The notes: generated by a model from the letters alone, not told the origin. A stretch of 64,000 nt of DNA from Clostridium sulfidigenes (GCF_000732635.1 NZ_JPMD01000028.1:1-64000), one strand, 5' to 3'. Shown: positions 26,060 to 35,053, numbered from the stretch's first letter. Numbers and translations: made by a program.

Positions 26060-27304
26060 TTATAATCCCTTAGATTCACAGCATTTTTTATACTTTTTAC
26101 CACTACCACATGGGCAAGGATCGTTTCTTCCAACTCTTACCTTTTCTATGTTAACTCTATTAGAATTATTTTTCTCTGCTTCTGTATACCCATTATATTT
26201 CCAAGCTGGGATTTTCCTACAAACATCATCTATTGCATTAATTATTTCACTTTCCAAAAATTCTGGTACAGATAGATGATCAAGAGCCTTCTTAATTAGT
26301 TCTTCTTTACCTTCTAATTGATATGTTTCATATGTAAACTCCAGTAATTGTTCTATACCATCTCCTGGTATATCATAGTTATCCTTAATAACTTTTATAA
26401 ATTTTTTATAGTTATTTTTATCACCTATGTAATCTCTTCTACTAGCCTTAAGCAACTCTGTTTTTGTAAGTTGTTTGTAGTCATCTGTTAATCCTTGTAA
26501 TTTTAGAGCTTCCAACTCCTGTATATCGCATAAAAAACCATTTAACCCAAAACTATCTTCATAGATATACTCAGCACAAGTTTTTTCTCCCATAGCTAAA
26601 ATTTTCTCTACTTCTTCTAATGGTAAATCTATCTTTACATCCTCAGGTAATCTTTCCATAAATTCTTTTGCAGAAATCCCACCATAATAGTAAAGCATAC
26701 CTCTAAATAACTTTATTATTTCATCATTCTTCTCTATAGACTTCTTGTCTATTTGCGGTATAACTTTAAGAAACTGCTCTGGTGCACAAAGATATAATTT
26801 ATCATCACTTTCAGCAATATATAACATTCCCATTTCTTGCATAAATATAGAGTTTTCGGACTCATCCATATGTCCACTTATAGGAATAATTCCATTATTT
26901 TTTAGTACTTTTTGTAAAGAAATATAACAATCACTATCTACATATTTCAATACTTTTAAGATTGCATCTTCATAATTAATGGCAATTTTATCAATCAAAT
27001 CATCTTTTTTATCAGCTGACTTATATTCAATGTTTAATTCATTCATTATCTCTTTTAAAGTATCCTTGGTTTCCACTTTTAGAAGTTCCTTTAAATCTTT
27101 AGAACACTCTCTTTTCAATGCACTCTTAGCTGTCCTTTGAATTCTTTTAAGGATAATTTCATCTACTAACCCTGCAATTTCAGTATCTACATCTTCTAAA
27201 TATTTTTCATTCTTTAAGTCATTAGCTTCATGTTCTAGGATGTTTGTTTCATTAGTAGTTTCATCCGTAACTTTTTTTTCACAGAAATAAGATTTTTCTT
27301 TCAT
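26060..27304 (-). CDS. SEC-C metal-binding protein with Rho/SAP-like N-terminal motif
   Basis: 414 aa. The C-terminus RVGRNDPCPCGSGKKYKKCC is the SEC-C zinc motif also found at the end of SecA. Residues about 75-110 (LKVETKDTLKEIMNELNIEY followed by KSADKKDDLIDKIA) resemble a Rho-N/SAP helix-loop-helix. The middle is mostly helical with repeats of unknown type. No catalytic motif. ATG follows CAGGAGGGAACA. SEC-C motifs bind zinc and often serve as docking modules. Function unassigned. Confidence 0.85.
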   Translation of the reverse strand: MKEKSYFCEKKVTDETTNETNILEHEANDLKNEKYLEDVDTEIAGLVDEIILKRIQRTAKSALKRECSKDLKELLKVETKDTLKEIMNELNIEYKSADKKDDLIDKIAINYEDAILKVLKYVDSDCYISLQKVLKNNGIIPISGHMDESENSIFMQEMGMLYIAESDDKLYLCAPEQFLKVIPQIDKKSIEKNDEIIKLFRGMLYYYGGISAKEFMERLPEDVKIDLPLEEVEKILAMGEKTCAEYIYEDSFGLNGFLCDIQELEALKLQGLTDDYKQLTKTELLKASRRDYIGDKNNYKKFIKVIKDNYDIPGDGIEQLLEFTYETYQLEGKEELIKKALDHLSVPEFLESEIINAIDDVCRKIPAWKYNGYTEAEKNNSNRVNIEKVRVGRNDPCPCGSGKKYKKCCESKGL

Positions 27305-27402
27305 TGTTCCCTCCTGATTTATCTTTATGTTTCAAAAACTATTGTACTATAATTATTTATTAATTTCTATTGAAGTAAAATAGTTAATTCCTTATTTAAT
27401 AA

Positions 27403-27453
27403 ATTATAACATAAGACAATGATACTTTTAATATCATTGTCTTATGTTATAAT
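27403..27453 (-). terminator. Perfect 22-bp hairpin after the NUDIX gene
   Basis: 27403-27424 is the exact reverse complement of 27432-27453, around the loop CTTTTAA. It starts 7 bases after the NUDIX stop. There is no classical U run, so it may end transcription, protect the 3' end or insulate the next promoter. Confidence 0.7.
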
Positions 27454-27459
27454 ATTAAA

Positions 27460-27936
27460 TTAAATGCTCTCATATGTGACAATATGTTCAACAGTATCAC
27501 TAATACATGTTAGTTTCTCTGCAAAGAAGCTAGGAAAAGCTAAATAATCCCTCAATTTTTCAATAGGTAGCCAATGCATATATTCACGACCACCCAGGGA
27601 ATAACTATTGCTATTGAGTTCTTGACTTCCTCTTGGCTTCATTAAAAAGTAAAAGGCTATTTCATGACATTTTAACCCTTCTAATGATCCAGTACCATGA
27701 AAAAAGTTCTCATGAATAAAAACTAATCTTTCAATCTCGTATTCTACGCCTGTTTCTTCAAAAACCTCTCTTCTTACTGCATCTTCTGCCTTTTCTCCAA
27801 GATGTACACCTCCCCCAACGGAGTAATAATAATCATCTACTTCATTTTTAGCAAAAAGTACTTGTCCATTTTCTATTATAATCGCTGCTGCTCTATATCT
27901 AAACCATCCATCTTCTTTTTCAAATCCACAATCCAT
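27460..27936 (-). CDS. NUDIX hydrolase
   Basis: 158 aa. The NUDIX box is complete: GVHLGEKAEDAVRREVFEET followed by GV fits G-x5-E-x7-REUxEExGU. The N-terminal MDCGFEKEDGWFRYRAAAII and the later FFHGTGSLEG are typical of MutT-like or ADP-ribose-type members. It hydrolyses a nucleoside diphosphate-X compound, not identifiable from sequence. ATG follows TGGAGGTTTAAA. It is 20 bases after a small membrane protein gene and likely cotranscribed with it. Confidence 0.92.
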   Translation of the reverse strand: MDCGFEKEDGWFRYRAAAIIIENGQVLFAKNEVDDYYYSVGGGVHLGEKAEDAVRREVFEETGVEYEIERLVFIHENFFHGTGSLEGLKCHEIAFYFLMKPRGSQELNSNSYSLGGREYMHWLPIEKLRDYLAFPSFFAEKLTCISDTVEHIVTYESI

Positions 27937-27956
27937 TTTAAACCTCCAATTAAAAT

Positions 27957-28130
27957 TTATTTATCTTTTCCATCTAATTTCGTTTTTATATCATTAAGTT
28001 TTTCTATAATAATCATTGAACATACTATTATTATTGCAGCTAATATCCCTATTCCAGAATCTCCACCAAATAGCACTGTAACAAAATAGTATACTAATAA
28101 TCCTATAAAACCATAGACTATATATAGCAT
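27957..28130 (-). CDS. Small membrane protein, 57 aa
   Basis: ATG at 28130 follows AAAGGAGGATAAAC. The product has two hydrophobic spans: MLYIVYGFIGLLVYYFVTVL and, after FGGDSG, IGILAAIIIVCSMIII. A charged tail EKLNDIKTKLDGKDK follows. No family recognised. The strong ribosome binding site and the 20-base gap to the NUDIX gene make it a likely real gene. Confidence 0.7.
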   Translation of the reverse strand: MLYIVYGFIGLLVYYFVTVLFGGDSGIGILAAIIIVCSMIIIEKLNDIKTKLDGKDK

Positions 28131-28589
28131 GTTTATCCTCCTTTATATACTAGATAATACATTATAACCCACAAATTAATCATAAACCAATAAAAGTAAA
28201 GATAAAATAAAAAATTCTTACTTCGTTAATTCTTCCTACTAAAACATGAAAACCTCCCAAACCCGCATGAATAAAGCAACTATTTAAATAGTTATATATT
28301 TTAATAGTTTCCTATATACCTATGTAAATAGTTTTCTATATACCTATTTTCCTATTTTAATGAAAATCCAAATACATTCTTTAGTTTTATATATTATATT
28401 GCAGAAATTATTTTATAGCATAAGTGTTTATATAGCTAATAATAAATAAATGTTGAAAAATGAATTACAATAGCTTGGTATTTAAAGCTTAATAGAACTG
28501 TATTGGAAAATATGTTATACTATGTATATTAGTTAAACAGAATCAATAAATAATTCTAATGCATTCTGAGTGAATAGGAGTAATTTAAA
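28131..28589. other. Gene-free interval with a 20-bp near-identical direct repeat
   Basis: ATAGTTTCCTATATACCTAT (28304-28323) recurs with one change at 28328-28347, offset 24 bases. The rest is AT-rich. No ORF with a good start is visible. The promoter of the plus-strand membrane protein should lie in the last 100 bases. Confidence 0.5.
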
Positions 28590-28943
28590 ATGAATTCATG
28601 GAAAAAATACAAGCACCTTATCATCGTATTGGGTATACTTTTATGGATTTTAGCTAAACTTATTGGAATTCAGCAATGGGATAGTGCCATATTAATGATA
28701 ACCATTCTATTGTATAGTATTGATGATATTATTGGATATGCAAAAAAAAATGGCATTAAAAAATTTGCTATTTTGATTGGTGTATTTATAATTATATGCT
28801 TATTAACATCACTGATATTTATTAAAATATCCCTTAGCTTTCATTTATCACTAATTTCAAAAACAGCTATTATAGTTTTAGGATTAGTCATTGATTTATT
28901 TATCATAGGTTATACAATGAAGAAATTAGGAACAGCTATCTAA
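28590..28943 (+). CDS. Integral membrane protein of unknown function, 117 aa
   Basis: Start ATG follows TAGGAGTAATTTAAA. Four hydrophobic stretches are visible (about 9-27, 31-46, 62-82 and 89-110), separated by short basic loops (KKNGIKK). No motif points to transport or catalysis. Small four-helix proteins like this are common in Firmicutes and mostly unassigned. Confidence 0.75.
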   Translation: MNSWKKYKHLIIVLGILLWILAKLIGIQQWDSAILMITILLYSIDDIIGYAKKNGIKKFAILIGVFIIICLLTSLIFIKISLSFHLSLISKTAIIVLGLVIDLFIIGYTMKKLGTAI

Positions 28944-28998
28944 TTTTTTAGAAAATTGAGCTAATGAAAACAACTAGCACTTAGCCATTAAACAATAA

Positions 28999-29020
28999 GA
29001 GCTGTCAGGGATGACAGCTC
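28999..29020 (+). terminator. Hairpin after the membrane protein gene
   Basis: GAGCTGTCA (28999-29007) pairs perfectly with TGACAGCTC (29012-29020), 4-base loop, AT-rich downstream. It lies between convergent genes. Confidence 0.65.
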
Positions 29021-29064
29021 AATATAAATTTATACACATTTCTATTTACACTTGGTTAGTTTAG

Positions 29065-29217
29065 CTAGAAGCTCCAAGAAAATGATGGTTGTTTTGGGTA
29101 TTGCTGTGATTTAACAATTCTTGCAATACCTATATATTCATGTGTATAACACTGACATTTATATTTATAACTAGAATTTTTACAATTATTCTTATTGTAC
29201 GTTTTTTCCTTAAACAT
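29065..29217 (-). CDS. Small Cys-containing protein, 50 aa
   Basis: ATG at 29217 follows AAAGGGGGGGATTATC, a very strong site. The product is MFKEKTYNKNNCKNSSYKYK, then CQCYTHEYIGIARIVKSQQY and PKQPSFSWSF. It has three Cys (NC...CQC), many Tyr/Lys and an aromatic tail, with no membrane segment or signal peptide. No family recognised. A metal-binding or peptide role is possible. The remaining sequence to 29327 is promoter-like AT-rich DNA. Confidence 0.55.
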   Translation of the reverse strand: MFKEKTYNKNNCKNSSYKYKCQCYTHEYIGIARIVKSQQYPKQPSFSWSF

Positions 29218-29342
29218 GATAATCCCCCCCTTTCATTAATGATCAAATTTTCTTGCCAATTACACAATATGAAAAATATGTTAAAAAGTTACTATAATAA
29301 TTAAAGTAAATAATAATTGTCACTTATATGAGGAGGAATATA

Positions 29343-29810
29343 ATGAAATTTTCGAGTCCATTAATAGTGGTTTCTGATATAGAAAAATCAAAGTTGTTTT
29401 ATTATGAAGTGCTTGGATTAAAGGTTGTTGAGGATTTTGGTGAAAATGTGACTTTAACAGGAGGCATTGCATTACAAACAAAAGATTCGTGGTGTACTTT
29501 TATTCATAAAAAAGATAATGAAATTGTATTTGGAGGAAATGACACAGAATTATACTTTGAAGAAGATAATTTTGATTGCTTTATTCAAAGGCTTAATAAC
29601 ATGACAGATATTAATTATGTACATTCCATAGTAGAACATTCTTGGGGGCAGCGTGTTGTTCGTTTTTACGACCCTGACAATCATATTATTGAAGTTGGTG
29701 AAAATATGATCATTGTTGTCAGAAGATTCTTGAATAATGGCTTATCAATTAAGGAAATTGCTATTAGAATGGATGTACCAGTTGATTATGTAAACTTTTG
29801 CCTAAAGTAG
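29343..29810 (+). CDS. VOC (glyoxalase/bleomycin-resistance fold) protein with helical C-terminal tail
   Basis: 155 aa from the ATG at 29343, with GGAGG 6 bases before it; the earlier ATG at 29328 overlaps that site. The VOC fold is clear: SPLIVVSDIEKSKLFYYEVL for the first strand-helix, WGQRVVRFYDPDNHIIEVGE for the last. After the fold an extra segment, RRFLNNGLSIKEIAIRMDVP then VDYVNFCLK, resembles a helix-turn-helix. VOC proteins are metalloenzymes or drug-binding proteins. The tail could recruit or regulate. Confidence 0.85.
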   Translation: MKFSSPLIVVSDIEKSKLFYYEVLGLKVVEDFGENVTLTGGIALQTKDSWCTFIHKKDNEIVFGGNDTELYFEEDNFDCFIQRLNNMTDINYVHSIVEHSWGQRVVRFYDPDNHIIEVGENMIIVVRRFLNNGLSIKEIAIRMDVPVDYVNFCLK

Positions 29811-29993
29811 ATTATGCCTATAGTAAGTTGATTTTAAGCTTTTTTCAAAGGCTCTTCAATAAATAAAAATGCCGTATTATTCATAATGAATAAGCGGTAT
29901 TCTTATTTCCAAATTTAAATAATTCAGTATTAATATTTTCTTTCATATCATTTAGAATTTCATTATTTCTGTTCCAAATAAGTAAAAAAACTA

Positions 29994-30632
29994 TTATTTT
30001 CTTAAAAATAAGTCTTTCCTCTTTAACCCATTTCCTTTAATAGATTGCCTCCATCCCATTTCTGCAGCAAACTTATAGGCAACCCTTGGAAAATTTGCTG
30101 TTATAAATATATTATCTTCTGAGGTGGATTTTAAAATATTGTTTGCAATTTGGTTTATAGCTTTTTTTAAGTTTTTCTTAGGTCCATTACCAATAGGTAC
30201 ATTTTTTAAGGATGGGAGCATGCCGCCTGCACCAATTCCAAGCCCTTGTCCCCACTGAAGTCCTGCTTTTATACACCAATTTTCCATAATTTCAATTGCT
30301 AATTTATTCTGATGACCTTCATAAAATCCACAATTCACCAAAGAATAAACTTTAATCTCTTTTTCATTTACAGCTTGAAAATAATTTTCTAATTTTGTAA
30401 GGCAATTTAGCAAATGAGATGGAATTCCATCTACATATAGAGGAAACGCAAATACTAAATCATCACATTCTACTAGATTCTCCATTTCCTTTATACTCAA
30501 TTGTGGCTTTCTAAAGTGATATTCTATAATCGTATTATCTTGCTTACTTAAAAAAACTTTCAACTCTTGTAAGATGCAATCAGAGGCACTATCTTTAATT
30601 TTAGGGCTTCCATTAATAAGAGCTATTTTCAT
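29994..30632 (-). CDS. Flavodoxin-fold NAD(P)H-dependent oxidoreductase
   Basis: 212 aa. MKIALINGSPKIKDSASDCI is the FMN-phosphate loop of the NADPH-dependent FMN reductase family, and LVFAFPLYVDGIPSHLLNCL matches the second flavin loop. Its start overlaps the stop of the upstream gene (ATGA, 30629-30632), so the two are coupled and may act as a pair. Cytosolic flavin or quinone reductase is likely; substrate unknown. Confidence 0.85.
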   Translation of the reverse strand: MKIALINGSPKIKDSASDCILQELKVFLSKQDNTIIEYHFRKPQLSIKEMENLVECDDLVFAFPLYVDGIPSHLLNCLTKLENYFQAVNEKEIKVYSLVNCGFYEGHQNKLAIEIMENWCIKAGLQWGQGLGIGAGGMLPSLKNVPIGNGPKKNLKKAINQIANNILKSTSEDNIFITANFPRVAYKFAAEMGWRQSIKGNGLKRKDLFLRK

Positions 30633-31132
30633 AGTATCTCATCCTCCATTTTCTCAATGCTGTTAACAAATGAAATACTACTAACATGACAATCCAAATT
30701 AATAGAATTTGCTTTCACCAATTTTTCACTAGTTTGTTTTTCTTTTTTAGTTATATTCTCACCATAAAACCAAACCCTCATATCCATACGATTTTTATAT
30801 CTTCTTCGATGATGCATTTCTCCATTTCTTATTACAAAATAGGGATGGATATAAGAAATGCTTCGGTCTAATACATTTTTTACGAAGGGACTAAATCCAC
30901 CATAACAACATTTACTAATAAGAATGACCTCTTGACACTTTGACCAATACTCTCCCATATCACCATATTTATCTCGTATTACACAAGCTGCTGGTGTCTT
31001 TATCCAGCACCCAAAACATCCAATACAATGATGTATAGTTCCATCATCTGAAATAACCATTGTATCATCTAATTGATTAGGAAATATCTTTTTAAAATCC
31101 TTACTTTCTAAATCATGTATCAATAACTTCAT
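30629..31132 (-). CDS. Flavodoxin-fold reductase-like protein with CIGCFGCW motif
   Basis: 167 aa. It starts MKLLIHDLESKDFKKIFP, shorter at the N-terminus than usual and without the GSPR loop. It carries HHCIGCFGCWIKTPAACVIR, the Cys pair typical of Clostridial iron-sulfur flavoprotein-like reductases, and ILISKCCYGGFSPFVKNVLD. The missing N-terminal flavin phosphate loop suggests weak or shared flavin binding. It is translationally coupled to the complete flavodoxin-like gene downstream, so a heterodimer is conceivable. Confidence 0.8.
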   Translation of the reverse strand: MKLLIHDLESKDFKKIFPNQLDDTMVISDDGTIHHCIGCFGCWIKTPAACVIRDKYGDMGEYWSKCQEVILISKCCYGGFSPFVKNVLDRSISYIHPYFVIRNGEMHHRRRYKNRMDMRVWFYGENITKKEKQTSEKLVKANSINLDCHVSSISFVNSIEKMEDEIL

Positions 31133-31234
31133 TTTACAATGTTCCTTTCTTATAGTTTATAATATAACTTTCAATTATTGTATCCCCATATAAATAATCA
31201 TCATTACAAGTTAAGTATTTCATATAAAATAGCA

Positions 31235-32059
31235 TTAAAGAGACATCCCAATTGATGATTCTGTCTCTTCGTGAAACTTATATCCTACACTATTATAAAC
31301 TGACAATGCTCTTTTGTTTGCACTCCAGACTTCTAGTCTTGATTCCTTGATATTTAAATCCTTTAACCCTTGAAAGGCTCTTATAATCAGATTTTTTCCA
31401 ACACCTTGCTTTCTCCATTCTTTTGAAACAAATAAATCATCCACCCAACCATATTTATTGTTTAATCCATCTTCCTTTACGATAATAATAATATTACCTA
31501 CAATTTCTCCCCTATGTTTAGCTGCTATACTGAACCATTGATTTTCCCTTCTTAATTCCTTTATATCCTCAATGGAATAGCCTCTAACAAATACTTCGTT
31601 TTGCTTTTCTACTAACTGTTTTATCTCATCCTCGTCTATAAATTCAAGAGTAGCAAAGTCTATACCCTCAATATCTGTAATCTGGAAACGCTCCTCAGTT
31701 ATTTTTTTCTTTATAATATGCATTCCTTCATCATGGTTAAAACCTTTTTTAGAAGAATAATATGCTATATTCTCTTTATTGTCTGAAAAACAACAATGAT
31801 AGATTCTTACATCAAGCTCCTTATTTTCTTGTCTTATTACTTGTGATTTCTTCATTATTTCATCAAAGATTTGATCTTTTAACTCACTTTTATCTATAAC
31901 ATCTTTTACTTTAATATCAATGTAGATATTTAATCTAGGCCTTTCATATAAATCAGATTCCATAAAAGGTGAAATTATACCTTCCCCTACTAAGTTATTG
32001 TCTTGGTCATAAGCTTCTATCATATGTTTTTTTTTACTATCTTTAATTTTATACATCAT
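31235..32059 (-). CDS. GNAT acetyltransferase with an extra N-terminal GNAT-like half
   Basis: 274 aa. The C-terminal half is a standard GNAT domain with WVDDLFVSKEWRKQGVGKNL and RLEVWSANKRALSVYNSVGY. The N-terminal half (residues 1-125) has the strand order of a GNAT fold (ARIYHCCFSDN-like strand, YYSSKKGFNHDEGM) but lacks a clear acetyl-CoA loop, so it may be a degenerate duplicate used for dimerisation. Start at MMYKIKD after GGGGGAACT. Substrate unknown. Confidence 0.85.
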   Translation of the reverse strand: MMYKIKDSKKKHMIEAYDQDNNLVGEGIISPFMESDLYERPRLNIYIDIKVKDVIDKSELKDQIFDEIMKKSQVIRQENKELDVRIYHCCFSDNKENIAYYSSKKGFNHDEGMHIIKKKITEERFQITDIEGIDFATLEFIDEDEIKQLVEKQNEVFVRGYSIEDIKELRRENQWFSIAAKHRGEIVGNIIIIVKEDGLNNKYGWVDDLFVSKEWRKQGVGKNLIIRAFQGLKDLNIKESRLEVWSANKRALSVYNSVGYKFHEETESSIGMSL

Positions 32060-32775
32060 AGTTCCCCCACTTTTTAAATTTAATTTTCACTTAAATGTTT
32101 TATTATATAAACTATGCTCTTACTACTAGATGAACTTATTACTTTTTCTTCAAGTGATTATCTTTAATAAGAAAATTATAACATATTATACTAATAAAGT
32201 ATTATTCAAATTTATAGTTATCTCATTTTATCTAACAATTATTCATCACACAATAAAGTTACATCTTACCCATGCAAATTTCCGTATATTGCATGTCATA
32301 TACACTATTTTAAATTTAAGCTTTTGTTATTTATTTCCATTTAATTAACTTTTTAAAGAAATTTCACATTTCATATTTACAATTATGTAAATTTGTTCTA
32401 ATATATAAATAACATAAATTTTTCATTTAATTATTACATATAATTATGCATAAAATCTTTATGCATTCTTTCATAAAAGTGATGAACTACTTTTATAAAC
32501 ATCTTCAAAAATTATTCATCCAATTTTATATAATATAATTTATCTATTATCACATAATTAATTTTCAAACCCCATGTTAAAATTACAATTTTCCATAATA
32601 TTATATTTGAGATAACCAACTTTAATAATTTCATATTTTAGTTGTTATCTATATAGACAAAACACACTTCATATCATAAGTTACAATTATAATAATTTAA
32701 AAGGAGGGATGTACTATTTAGATAATTTTCTATTTATTTTATCTCTATTAAATTCTAATTTTTAGGAGGGAATGT
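32060..32775. other. Long AT-rich regulatory gap upstream of the secreted protease
   Basis: 716 bases without a convincing gene. ATAAAAGT/ACTTTTAT forms a small hairpin at 32473-32496. AGATAACCAACT (32610-32621) and AGTTGTTATCT (32640-32650) form an inverted repeat with one bulge about 130 bases before the protease start. AAGGAGGGATGTA (32701-32713) and TAGGAGGGAATGTATG before the ATG look like duplicated ribosome binding sites. The length suggests a regulated promoter with a long leader. Confidence 0.45.
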
Positions 32776-34932
32776 ATGAAAAAATTGTTTAAATCAAAAC
32801 TATCAGTATTTTTATTTCTACTGACATTTTTAGTTACTCAATGTTTCTTCGTATTTAATACTAGAACCACTTCTAGCCTTGACAATGATGGTAACTCAAA
32901 TAGCACTGATGATGTTAGTGTTACTGTGTTAGAGTCTGATTCTCACCATACAGTTGTAAAATTTGATATTAATAATTTTAGTACGGACTTAGTAAACATT
33001 AACAATAAATCTTACTATAATATTAATTGTGAGGGTACTAGCTTACCTCTTGAAGAAGGGGCTCCTGAACTTCCTCGCATATGCAGAAATATAGTTATAC
33101 CAAATGATGCCGACGTTAAGTTAACCGTTATATCATCAGAGTATAAAGACTATAAAAAACTCCCTATAGCTCCTTCAAAAGGTTCTATAACAAGGGATAA
33201 AAATCCTGAAGATATACCTTATAAATTAGGTAAGGAATATAAAAATAAAAACTTTTATCCTTCAGAATTAGTTTCTTTTAGTGAACCTTTTATAATGAGA
33301 GAATTGAGAGGGACAACTATTACATTAAATGCATTTCAATATAAACCTAAAAATGAAACTTTAAGAGTTTATAAATCCGTAACTGTAGAAATAATAACAG
33401 ATGGTAAATCATCATTAAATTCACTTACCACTTCAAGATCTAATAAAATCACTTCTGATTTCGAACCTGCTTATTCAAACACATTTATTAACTACAGTAA
33501 TGTAAAAACTCCTACTCATCGTTTAATGAATAATCCTTCAGAAACAGGCTCTATGCTTATCATATCTTATGATCAGTTTAGTAGTGCTATGAATTCCTTT
33601 ATTAATTGGAAAAACTCCAGAGGAATAAACACTACATTAGTAAATATGTCTACAGTATCATCATCTAATAATCCAACTGAAATAAAAAATTATATACAAA
33701 ACTATTACAATCAACACCCTGAATTAACTTATGTACTTCTTGTGGGTGACTATGCACATGTATCCTCTCCTACTTACTCTACAGGGGTTTCTGATCCTAC
33801 TTATACAAAGGTTGCAGGTTCAGATGATTATCCTGACATATATGTAGGCCGTTTTTCTGCAGAAAGTATTGCAGATGTTGAAACTCAAGTACAAAGATCT
33901 ATTGAGTTTGAACAAAATGGTTATAATACAGCTGCATGGTTTAAAAAAGGTGTTGGTATAGCATCAGACGAAGGTTCTGGAGAAACAGATATACAACAAA
34001 TGGATAGTATAAAGAGTAGACTTCTAAATGCAGGTTATACTCAAGTGGATAGTATATACGATCCAGGTGCATCAGCTTCTTCTGTTACCAATAGTCTAAA
34101 CCAAGGCAGAGGTATAATAAATTATTGTGGACACGGTGCTGAAAATTACTGGGTAACAACAGGCTTCAGTAATACCAATATAAAAAATCTTCAAAACCCA
34201 GGACAACTTCCTTTTATTATAAGTGTTTCTTGTGTAAGTGGTAAATTCCAAAGCGGTACTTGTTTTGCAGAAACTTGGCTTCGCTCAAAGAATAGTAACG
34301 GAAACCCAATAGGTGCAATAGGAACATTAATGTCAACAGTAAATCAACCTTGGATACCTCCTATGAATGGTCAAGACGGAATAATTGACTTACTTTGCAA
34401 TAACAGTAGGGTATCACTAGGCGGCTTGTGTTACTCTGGCGAAACTAGAATGCTAGATAACGGTACAAGCAGTGATTTGTTAACCTTCAACACTTGGACA
34501 TTATTCGGTGACCCATCTATACAAATCCTACCAGACTCTACAAATCCAACGGATCCTACAAATCCAGAAGAACCAGCAGACCCATATGAACCAAACGATT
34601 CTACTTCCCAAGCATATACTATAAATAGTGGTATAGATTATAGTTCATATATATATTCAAATACAGACGTTGATTATTATAAAGTAACAACTAACAAATC
34701 TGGTGTTATATCTGCAACATTAACAAATCTACCATATGACTATGACTTATATCTCTATAACTCATCAGGAAAAAGAGTAGCCTCTTCTACTAAAAGCTCA
34801 ACATCAAATGAATCCATTTCTTATTCAGCACGTACACTAGGCACATACTATCTTAAAGTTGTTGGATATAATGGTGCTCATAGTACTTCTACTAAATATA
34901 ACCTAAATGCAAGTTATCCTATAGCTAACTAA
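32776..34932 (+). CDS. Secreted gingipain-like cysteine protease (peptidase C25) with C-terminal PPC domain
   Basis: 718 aa. A signal peptide (MKKLFKSKLSVFLFLLTFLV) is followed by a propeptide (about 45-220, ending in an RSNK region). The caspase-like C25 catalytic domain begins near GSMLIISYDQFSSAMNSFIN. The catalytic dyad reads His453 in NYCGHGAENYW and Cys486 in ISVSCVSGKF; the 33-residue spacing equals that of gingipain R (His211/Cys244). A Pro-Thr linker (NPTDPTNPEEPADP) leads to a bacterial pre-peptidase PPC domain (PYEPNDSTSQAYTI to the end). It should be an exported, self-activating protease. Not annotated as clostripain (C11). Confidence 0.9.
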   Translation: MKKLFKSKLSVFLFLLTFLVTQCFFVFNTRTTSSLDNDGNSNSTDDVSVTVLESDSHHTVVKFDINNFSTDLVNINNKSYYNINCEGTSLPLEEGAPELPRICRNIVIPNDADVKLTVISSEYKDYKKLPIAPSKGSITRDKNPEDIPYKLGKEYKNKNFYPSELVSFSEPFIMRELRGTTITLNAFQYKPKNETLRVYKSVTVEIITDGKSSLNSLTTSRSNKITSDFEPAYSNTFINYSNVKTPTHRLMNNPSETGSMLIISYDQFSSAMNSFINWKNSRGINTTLVNMSTVSSSNNPTEIKNYIQNYYNQHPELTYVLLVGDYAHVSSPTYSTGVSDPTYTKVAGSDDYPDIYVGRFSAESIADVETQVQRSIEFEQNGYNTAAWFKKGVGIASDEGSGETDIQQMDSIKSRLLNAGYTQVDSIYDPGASASSVTNSLNQGRGIINYCGHGAENYWVTTGFSNTNIKNLQNPGQLPFIISVSCVSGKFQSGTCFAETWLRSKNSNGNPIGAIGTLMSTVNQPWIPPMNGQDGIIDLLCNNSRVSLGGLCYSGETRMLDNGTSSDLLTFNTWTLFGDPSIQILPDSTNPTDPTNPEEPADPYEPNDSTSQAYTINSGIDYSSYIYSNTDVDYYKVTTNKSGVISATLTNLPYDYDLYLYNSSGKRVASSTKSSTSNESISYSARTLGTYYLKVVGYNGAHSTSTKYNLNASYPIAN

Positions 34933-34947
34933 ATCTATAATATATAA

Positions 34948-34969
34948 AGGGGTGCTTGTAGCACCCCCT
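34948..34969 (+). terminator. Terminator of the C25 protease gene
   Basis: AGGGGTGCT (34948-34956) pairs with AGCACCCCCT (34960-34969), a GC-rich stem with a tiny loop, 15 bases after the stop. Confidence 0.85.
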
Positions 34970-35053
34970 TAGTATTTAATCTATATTTTAGCCATAAAAA
35001 ATAACTATCTTAAATTAATAAAATGGTTATTAATGAAGTCATTAAATTTTTAT

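Noticed and set aside
28304..28347. CRISPR-like repeat
   Set aside because: Only two copies with a 4-base gap; no spacers or cas genes; not an array.
32709..32765. 18-codon ORF before the secreted protease (ATG overlapping AAGGAGGG)
   Set aside because: Its ATG is directly joined to the purine run, leaving no SD spacing; more likely part of a duplicated ribosome binding region.
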